Assembly: GCF_000003815.2 (NCBI RefSeq)
Contig: NC_049994.1
Location: forward strand, 14,648,319-14,712,318
Origin: Branchiostoma floridae
Taxonomy: Eukaryota; Chordata; Leptocardii; Amphioxiformes; Branchiostomatidae
Direction: 5' to 3'
Length of the DNA stretch: 64,000 nt
Below, piece after piece: positions 56,820 through 64,000 of the stretch. Position 1 is the stretch's first letter; each line of letters opens with the position of its first letter. The position numbers were made by a program, and so were the translations under genes. The notes under the pieces are model-generated. The model saw only the letters and a program-made list of their open reading frames with translations. It made no database searches and was not told the DNA's origin.

Positions 56820-57440
56820 ATATGTGCGAATGCAGTGTTATGTGTGTACCGTTATAAACAACCAGGCACTAATTGAGCTCAGCTGGGGCCATCAGAGGCT
56901 CATGTACCGAACAACACGTCCCCTTCTTCCGCCAATAAACCCAGGCATTCCCCTCCTGGTGAACAGAACGTGCCTTCGCGGCGAAAACCGCAGCCGGGGA
57001 CTGTTTGCCTCGCGCCCCGCTTCGCAAACACTCGCCAAACATGCCGAGCGCTGCAGGTGCGAACAACACGTTCTGTACCGCGAGCGAGCAAAACTTCCTT
57101 TCAAACACACCTCCTTAATTTTCCCGTTGTGTTTGCGAGCCCGGCTGGGAGAAGAAAGGACCGTATTTGTGTAAAAAATCACGACGAAACCCCCGGTGTG
57201 TCCACAAGGAGGTTTCAATTCTGTTTTAACAGCCCGCAATTACCTGTATAGTGATGACTTTATAATACCGCGGCAACACGTTCGTTTGCTCAGCTGGGAG
57301 CTCACAGTCCTAGGTGCGAAAATAGAGCATATTTGCTCTGCGTAATTAAAATTGACTTACAGCGCACGTAGTGACATATGACGACCGGAATGGGATAGCG
57401 GGGCGCTCTTACAGGAGTCGCACTGCGCCCCTCCGGATAA
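56820..57440. promoter_or_regulatory. CpG-rich non-coding block
   Basis: The most GC- and CpG-rich stretch downstream of Mnx (CTTCGCGGCGAAAACCGCAG, CCTCGCGCCCCGCTTCGC). It is open in several frames, as CpG-rich DNA often is, with no splice pattern or domain. A distal promoter or enhancer is the likeliest role. Confidence 0.3.
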
Positions 57441-57770
57441 AATCGTAGGTGTGTGTAGCCAAATCGTCCAGGATGGTGATAATGTAAAACTCATATACTG
57501 ATATCGATGATATTTTGTAGTTATAAATGCAGTGTACGTAGATTGGCTTCGTAGTATTGTTCTTTAGTAGTTGTTGCCACACTTTGTAGCAAGTATGTTT
57601 GTCGAGAAATAAAGTCCATTCATTGTAAAAGTCTGCAAAAGTCCTAGAAGCAGAATTATTAAAACCATTCTCGAAGCATCAAAACAAAAGCTTTATTTTA
57701 CTCCTTCCTTTTAGTTTTTTTATTTTTTCATCCGTTTATTGAATCAAAATGAACACAGGACTTTCGGCGG

Positions 57771-57919
57771 TACTTTCCAAGCAGAGGTTAGGCTGTGACT
57801 TAATTTCGACGCCTCTTTAGGCGTTTTTTAACTGGAACACAAAAATAATGAAAACCCGACAAAACATAATGCCTGACCAGAACGCTTAGAAAAGGAACCT
57901 TACCTCTGCTTGGAGAATA
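57771..57919. mobile_element. MITE, CTCCAAGCAGAGG family, 149-bp copy
   Basis: TACTTTCCAAGCAGAGGTTA and CCTTACCTCTGCTTGGAGAA are inverted ends. Confidence 0.85.
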
Positions 57920-58205
57920 ATCCCAACGGGGTGAAGACGGTTACTAGAACAGCCACATGAGGTGACGAATTGGTTGACCAACAAGCAATCAGCGCCCAGG
58001 TAGGGGGTGGAATTGGTCGATAGAGGGGCTAGTTAATCCTCAAATTGACAGGTACCCGATAGTACAGGGGCGTGGAATGCTCGCAAGGGGGGCTGGTTGC
58101 CCCTAGCCCGGCATATGGTATAGTGGGCACCTGACAGAGGCTGTATACAATGGGACAATATTACGGAGAACTGAAATAAATTGTGAGAAAGTGAGAATTA
58201 AAAGC

Positions 58206-58700
58206 TTGAAAGTTAATTTCAGGTGCAAAGGTTCGGGCGTTTCTGAATCAATTTACTGTACTTTGTACGATCTTAACAAAAACGCCGCGCGTATTTGATT
58301 CAACAAGGCGCTTACATCAGATTTCAATAAACGAATATAATATTGATTCCCTTTAAAATGAAATGGCTTCAAAGTCATTTCCAGGTGTAAGGATGTGGGC
58401 GTCTCTGAGTCAATATACTGTAGTCGGTTCGATCTTGATAAAACACAGGGCGTATTTTATTTTAACGTATAAACTTTTTATTAAATCTCTTTTGAATGAA
58501 AACGAATTGTCATAAAATTAGTAAGTAAAAGTTTGAAAGTCAATTCCAGTTGCAAACATGTGGGCTTTTTTTAGTCAACATGTTGTGGTCTGTAAAACAT
58601 TTATAAAGTGTGTCGTATTGTATTCAATTTCAATATGCAAACATTGTATAGATTCTCCTTTGAATAATGTTTCAAGTACGCTTTTGTTCGTTAGACCAAA
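58206..58700 (+). repeat. Three diverged tandem copies, 162-165-bp period
   Basis: TT(G/C)AAAGT(T/C)A(A/T)TT(T/C)CAG(G/T)TGCAAA-type starts at 58206, 58368 and 58533, each followed by a GTCAA(T/C)AT..TGT stretch and a GCGTATT(T/G)-type segment. Confidence 0.8.
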
Positions 58701-59132
58701 ATAGCTCACATCGATATGCTAATTTGAACTTCGGTTAGAAAAACTAGTACAATGTTTAACACTAAAATCTAATACGGCGCATTTTCATCGAAAATGTTTT
58801 TGCTATCACATTACAGAACTTTCGCTGGAATGTTCCATTGAGAAAAGGGTAGCATTTACATGATCTTTCTAAGTGATCGTTGCTAAAATAGTCCACTTAA
58901 TCATGTCAAAAAGACCATCATGTTACTGATTCAAATTCATTCAGATTCAAATATACAAACGTCGGATTTAAAACAAAAACGGGTGGTATTCCATATTTTT
59001 CTCCCCATATTGCAATGCGTTTCCAATGTAGTATGGTATTATTATTGTACTACAGAATGTAGCATGAAGCATGAAAACCATTTTCGCCTTCTACCGCGAA
59101 ATTAAGCTCATGCGAAAATAAATGAATTCACA

Positions 59133-59429
59133 ATGAGAAAAGTCGCGCTGTCTCTTTTCTATCGGTACTTTCGTTGCCATTGCTCCGATGATCCCACACT
59201 ACTCGTCCCTCCATTGAGAGATTTTAAAGGTAACACTATGTCTTCCATCGTTATACTGTTACCAGTCTCAAATCCCTTCAACAGCAACATCTTATTTCCT
59301 CGGACTGCCAAACTATGCAACTCTTTCGAAGACAACGGTTTCCAACCTGTATACAATCTTCAAACCTATAAAAACTGCTGTTCACCGCTATCTCCTAATT
59401 TCCAGTTTTTCCACCACCCATCAACCTAG
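59133..59429 (+). other. Open frame of unknown status
   Basis: A 98-codon ATG frame (MRKVALSLFYRYFRCHCSDD start) with no domain, no introns and no neighbours that explain it. The C-terminal third resembles a weak retroelement tail. Probably chance or relic. Confidence 0.15.
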
Positions 59430-59454
59430 TTCAATGTCTAGAAGTGGTCAAATG

Positions 59455-59619
59455 TAGCCTGAGTACCATTCGGATAGTACATGTAGTTCGCTCCGACGTT
59501 TATTATACACTACATACAGTCCTGACTTTTATCATACAATACATATAGTCGCTTCTCTACTATTCTAGCAGCAGAGGCGAACATAGGAGCGAACTACTAA
59601 GCGGATGGTACCCAGGCTA
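59455..59619. mobile_element. MITE with TAGCCT ends and 9-bp target duplication
   Basis: TAGCCTGAGTACCATTCGGA and GCGGATGGTACCCAGGCTA are inverted ends; AGTTCGCTCC / GGAGCGAACT are also inverted inside. The flanking direct repeat GGTCAAATG is at 59446-59454 and 59620-59628. Same end bases and duplication length as the element at 8362. Confidence 0.88.
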
Positions 59620-60615
59620 GGTCAAATGACTTTACATTGAACGAATCTGCTTTTTAAAATGCATCAAAGTTCACGTATGTAGTTCGGATGCCCGGTCAGG
59701 GGTCACACTGGCCACACAACAACGCTGTGTACGCCAAACACCACTAAATACCTCATCCGTACACTTCTCTATGCAGAACAAAAAGACAAATAATCCTTTC
59801 ATACAACAATGAGGTATTTCTAATACAAAATAAAGGGTAAAAACTTCTTCTATGCCAGGAATTACCAAACTTCATTTTGCTCAATCAGTAAGTTTACAAA
59901 ATGCGCGAAGTTTCATCACTGAATGTCATGCAATATAGTTTTAGAACGTAAAAAAAGTTGTTTGGAAAGTTGAAAATACCTTTACATCATTGAATAGCAG
60001 AGAGCTGCGTAATTGTCCGTTGCTGTTTGGGGGTGAGTAGGAAAATTTTAAAAATGGAGAAAAAAAATCTTATTCGTTTTGACCATACTATACCATACAA
60101 ACACGTCTCAGAGTAGAAGTCGAGCTAGAAGTCGTGTCTAGAGTAGTTTTAGAACCAATGTTTTAGATTAGTATTAGGAGTCCTCTCAATGTCACCATGA
60201 GTATTTTATTACAACTTTTTGTGTTTGTTTGCCTGTACTTAGCCCAATAGGACATGGATGTGCGGTAGACACTGTCATTCATTTAAGGTCCCTTCACACG
60301 AGAAGCGGAATCAGCCGGAATTCCATCAGAATGACTATTCTTTGTATATTCATGGGAATTCGTAGTGCATTCTAGACATTCTCACCCGTTCCAGATATTT
60401 CTGCTCATTCTTCTGGCTGTCACGATTTTTTTTGTCATACTCAAAACTTTCGAGGTGCATTTGAAGTGGAGAAACATCGAATGGCATTCAAAATGTATTT
60501 TAACTATTCTAACTACATCCGTGAATAACTTCATCAGGTTGGCAATTATTCATATAGTAAGGTTCTTTTAGCACATATAGTAAGGTTCTTTTAGCACAAC
60601 CAGAGAATAACTTAC

Positions 60616-60660
60616 TTCCGACGTTTCGGTGTCTGTCAGACACCATCATCAGGGTGGAAT
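60616..60660 (-). ncRNA. Hammerhead ribozyme motif (type I-like)
   Basis: Reading the minus strand from 60657: CCACC, CTGATGA (60652-60646), one T, stem II GGTGTCT/AGACACC with loop GAC, GAAAC (60627-60623), then GTC (cleavage expected after C) and GG. Stem III would be the 4-base palindrome ACGT, too short for a monomer, so dimeric cleavage as described for animal Penelope ribozymes is likely. Stem I pairing beyond CC/GG is imperfect. Confidence 0.75.
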
Positions 60661-61277
60661 GACGGGAACTACTTCTTGCTGCTACTTATAGCCGATGTAG
60701 GTGGCGTTGCAGCAGCAAGAATGCCATGCCAGAAGTGGCTCAACTTGTATCCCCCCCTCATCTCTGTTCATGAGTGGGACTGGATTTTCTGAACCAAAAT
60801 GCTTCTTTAATCCATTGAGTTATTCTGTTTTCCTCTCTGTCAATGACTCTTTCCCCCTCCCAGTCTATTAAGCTATTGGTTCTATGAATATGGTCTGGGT
60901 CTGCCGATTGGTTCTCTGCTTGTTCTGCTGCCTTCTTCTGAGATGTTGTGTATGCACTGCCTTTGCTGTTTTGTGCCTCCTTTTTGTGTTCTTCAAGTCT
61001 GGTGTTGAATGTCCTGCCCGTCTCTCCAATGTACACCTTGTCACAACTTTTGCACGGAATCTTGTAGACACAGTCTGGGAGGGGGCAAGAGTCATTGACA
61101 GAGAGGAAAACAGAAGAACTCGATGGATTAAAGAAGCAGTTTGGATCAGAAAATCAGTGCCAGTCATGAACAGAGATGAGGGGGGATACAAGCTGAGCCA
61201 CGTCTGGGATGGCATTCTTGCTGCTGCAACGCCACCTACATCGGCTATAAGTAGCAGCAAGAAGTAGTTCCCGTCAT

Positions 61278-61322
61278 TCCACCCTGATGATGGTGTCTGA
61301 CAGACACCGAAACGTCGGAAGT
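61278..61322 (+). ncRNA. Hammerhead ribozyme motif, inverted copy
   Basis: Same sequence as the minus-strand motif: CTGATGA at 61284-61290, stem II 61292-61308, GAAAC at 61309-61313, GTC at 61314-61316. Both core boxes are intact. Confidence 0.75.
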
Positions 61323-61884
61323 AAGTTATTCTCTGGTTGTGCTAAAAGAACCTTACTATATGTGCTAAAAGAACCTTACTATATTCTAACTACAGTAATG
61401 ACCTCATTATACGTCATTCCAACATTATTCGAAGCATTCTGATCTCATTCGACGGAGACCCGAAACGGCAAGCCACTTCGAATCTCGCCAGAATGTGGCC
61501 AAAAGAATATCTGGCATGCAGTGAGAATGTCTAGAATGCACTACAAATACCCAGGAATAGACAAAGAATAGTTATTCTAACGGAATTTCGGCTCAGTCCT
61601 TGTCGTTTGAAGGGGATATAAGGTCTATTTGGAATTCCCACCCGAATGTGGCACAAATACTTCATTCCGGCTGGTTCTGCCTGATTCCTGATGATTCGGT
61701 TTCAATGTGAAGGCCCTATGAACAGCGTGGAGCTGATATTGCGCGCTAACAACATGTTGCCTCACACCGTAAATCTACTGATGTTACAAGAGGCTGAACA
61801 CACACGGGGGAGGTTTGTTCACGTGGTTCTAATGGTGGGATGAATGACTTTAAGTGTTTTATGGTCTTCACCTGTGCGGACTCA

Positions 61885-62660
61885 ATTAAACGGTCAATCC
61901 TGTACAAGTGACCACCTCACCTCATAGGGGACACATGGCCATTGATCTACTAATACACAGCCAATCATGTACAGGTGACCACCTCTAGATATGGACTATA
62001 TGCCTATATGGCCAATGATTTACACTCAAACTTGCACAGAGACCACCTCTACATACGCACCACCTGTCCATTGATATACAGTCAAACCTGTACATGTGAA
62101 CACCTCTAAATAAGACCCACCTGGTCTTTGATATACAGTCAAACCTATACAAACCTCTGTATAGGGACCACCTGGCCATTGATGTAGAAGTGACCACCTC
62201 TTCGCAAGGACTATCTGGCCATTTATTATAGTATACAGTCATACCTGTACAAATAACCACTTCTGCCATAGGGACCACCTGGTCATTGATGTAGAAGTGA
62301 CCACCTCTACGCTAGATAGTATACAGTTATACCTGTACAATTGCAAGTGACCACCTCTACATAGGAATCACATGGCCTTTGATATACTGTCAACCAAGTA
62401 CAAGTGACCACCGCTACGTGAGGACCACTAGTCTATTGATATACAGTTAATCTTGTGCTAGTGACCACTTCTGCATAAGGACCAGTTTGCGATTGATATA
62501 CACTCAAACTTGTACTAGTGACCACCTCTACACAAGGACCACCTGGACGTTGCTATGCAGTCAAATGTATAGAAGTGACCATCGCTAAATATGACACATA
62601 TGGCCATTGATATACACTCAAACCTTGTTCTAGTGATAACCTCGAGCTCTGCACAAGGAC
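61885..62660 (+). repeat. Minisatellite of about 13 units, 56-58-bp period
   Basis: Units follow the pattern ATACAGTCAAACCTGTACAA, GTGACCACCTCTACATA, AGGACCACCTGGCCATTG with frequent substitutions. The CAGTCAAACCTGTAC-like anchor recurs at 56-58-base steps (for example near 62025, 62081, 62137, 62386, 62442, 62500, 62558, 62614). The minus-strand open frame here is a by-product. Confidence 0.92.
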
Positions 62661-63600
62661 CAGCTGGCCAACGTGGGTGCATTTTGGTGTTCCCTAGATA
62701 ATTTTCCTATTGACACAAGCATGACGAATCCTGTCTATAACAACCACCTGTCCACATAGAGCAACTTATATTGGTCCCCTGAGTGGTCTTCTTGGAATTT
62801 TTGTACGAAGGATACTACATGGTGAGAGGAAACTATGGGCCTCTTGTAACATATGCAATCATACATAATACAAAAGTTCCTCAAACAACTGTAAAAGTTT
62901 CGTAAAGAGTGAGATTTCTAAACTTCACTGTTCAAATTATGCCACAAGTCTGACCTACTCTGATGTAATGTTTCGTTATTTCTGTGGGTATGCGTTTCAA
63001 TGTTTCATCTAACTATCTTTCGCAAATGACTTATTGTCTTCTTCTACATATTTCAGTTATTTAAGTGTACAACGTTCCCCTCTTTTAGTATGCAATTATA
63101 GACCATATCACCATAATAGCACATTCTACGTACATGGAAAAGACATTTATACATTTAAGAACAGGTAGGAAAATTCAATCATAAAATCTTCGAATACAAT
63201 CTGTGATCAAAGATTTGCTAAGACATTTGATGCAAGAAAATATGTCCATCAGTTTCTCATTGACAAATGTGAAGAAAAGATGAAGAAGGGACGAAGAAGA
63301 TCGAAGGAAATAAAGAAAACGAAAAACTAGTTCGAAGCGAAATTTGTCTGACGATGACGACAAAACTCTTCCAACACAAAACTGCTGAAGTTAAGATTCT
63401 AGAAAAACTTTGGAGTACTTTCTTTCAGATCAACTTATATCTTAATGAATGTTAAAACCCCAAAATGACGTTTGGTTTACATGACCTCAAAATATAGTTG
63501 TGCCGCTAAAGGTCTGAAGTAATTTTAACTTGGACCTCAGTGTGTCCTGTTTTCGCCAAAGTGTTCATATTTACTTCCATTCCTAAGAATGCCATATGCT
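62661..63600. other. AT-rich non-coding DNA
   Basis: Nothing supported: no splice-consistent frames and no ordered repeat. Confidence 0.5.
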
Positions 63601-63609
63601 CAATTAGAA

Positions 63610-63970
63610 TTACAAGAATGTTTGCTTATTGTTTGACATGTTTTTATTACCTCAAGATGTTTGAAAATCAGATACGGTTAGGACTTCTTAAAGCAGAACA
63701 TTTATACACTTAACGTCAGGTTTTATTGTTTTTGCCATACAATTTACAGCGTCATTTTGTCTTCATGTTTACTTCCCAGAATCCGAGAATCTTATGCTGT
63801 ATTCATATAGAGTTGCAAGAATGTTTGCTTATTGTTTGACATGTTTTTATTACTTCAAGATGTTTAAAAATTAGATTTGGTTAGGACTTCTTAAAGCAGA
63901 ATATTTATACACTTAACATTAGGTTTTATTGTTTTTGCCATACAATTTACAGCGCCATTTCGCAATCTTC
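63610..63970 (+). repeat. Two tandem copies, 203-bp period
   Basis: AAGAATGTTTGCTTATTGTT, GGTTAGGACTTCTTAAAGCA and GGTTTTATTGTTTTTGCCAT occur in both copies (anchors 63610 and 63813), with high identity. Confidence 0.95.
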
Positions 63971-64000
63971 TTAGAAACGTCACATATCAAACTCTGAAAA

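Larger units (their letters stand above)
60518..61381 (-). mobile_element. Penelope-like element fragment in foldback form with GIY-YIG endonuclease
   Basis: The minus strand from about 61085 encodes LPDCVYKIPCKSCDKVYIGE then TGRTFNTRLEEHKKEA, the CxxC and GIY-YIG (here VYIG) core of Penelope endonucleases with the conserved Arg region. It continues to a stop near 60758. The first stretch and the ATG-led frame (60758-61036) are in one reading frame. About 310 bp at each side (60553-60866 and 61072-61386) are inverted repeats, each with two copies of AGTAAGGTTCTTTTAGCACA at its outer end. The 13-bp direct repeat TATTCTAACTACA at 60505-60517 and 61382-61394 flanks the insertion. The reverse transcriptase part is absent. 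Foldback copies are typical of Penelope insertions. Confidence 0.85.
60288..61721. mobile_element. Host inverted-repeat element split by the Penelope insertion
   Basis: Left arm AGGTCCCTTCACACGAGAAG with GACTATTCTTTGTATATTCA is matched in reverse complement by TAGACAAAGAATAGTTATTC and AATGTGAAGGCCCT on the right. Removing 60518-61394 would rejoin an element of about 560 bp. Confidence 0.7.

Noticed and set aside
60884-61267. Plus-strand frame over the Penelope fragment as a gene
   Set aside because: The GIY-YIG signature is on the minus strand; the plus frame only gains sense in the inverted arm, which is a partial copy.
61985-62278. Minus-strand 97-codon frame
   Set aside because: Lies wholly in the 56-58-bp minisatellite and is repetitive at protein level.
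1-64000. CRISPR array, operon or prokaryotic system
   Set aside because: Spliced eukaryotic genes throughout; the tandem repeats have no constant-repeat/variable-spacer layout.

Overview
The window reads as cephalochordate (amphioxus, Branchiostoma-like) genomic DNA. Genes are split by GT-AG introns. A single KMT2C/D-type SET gene end lies on the same strand as a single Mnx homeobox gene. The spaces between are crowded with short inverted-repeat elements, microsatellites and locally duplicated blocks. The species call is an inference from gene content and texture; no sequence comparison was run. Three runs of N (24648-24747, 25297-25819, 26181-26534) are assembly gaps.

Layout. (1) 133-3385: the last five exons of a KMT2C/D (MLL3/4) histone H3K4 methyltransferase, with WIN motif, SET and post-SET, followed by its 3' UTR. 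A decayed tandem copy of one exon sits in the preceding intron. (2) 8898-17187 and 20303-29742: two tandem paralogous genes for single-pass receptors that I do not recognise as a named family. Both have a signal peptide, a short Gly/Arg-rich basic segment, leucine-rich repeats with an LRRCT cap, a long Thr/Pro/Lys-rich stalk, one transmembrane helix, an acidic juxtamembrane region and a tyrosine- and proline-rich cytoplasmic tail ending in a shared C-terminal block. The second gene has an extra kringle exon and a tail with five tandem YxxA(V/L) plus SK(N/S)LPxTP repeats; its LRR exons fall mostly in the gaps. (3) 29743-43990: about 14 kb with no convincing gene, holding mobile-element relics and a few candidate regulatory blocks. 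(4) 43991-52149: a complete three-exon Mnx homeobox gene with CCAAT/TATA promoter signals and a 6.8 kb first intron. (5) 52150-64000: non-coding DNA with many repeats, including a Penelope-like element fragment in foldback form carrying two hammerhead ribozyme motifs in opposite orientation.

How the genes relate. KMT2C/D (enhancer H3K4 monomethylation) and Mnx (motor neuron and endoderm transcription factor) are functionally unrelated neighbours, but human KMT2C and MNX1 both lie on 7q36, so the linkage looks ancestral. The receptor pair between them looks like a lineage-specific insertion. Its architecture (LRR with or without kringle outside, many tyrosine motifs inside) suggests recognition coupled to phosphotyrosine/SH3-type signalling and is the best candidate here for an undescribed system.

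Two mobile elements have clear target duplications: a LINE fragment beside the LRRCT splice donor (12 bp) and the Penelope fragment (13 bp). Two hairpin MITEs with TAGCCT ends each carry a 9-bp duplication.
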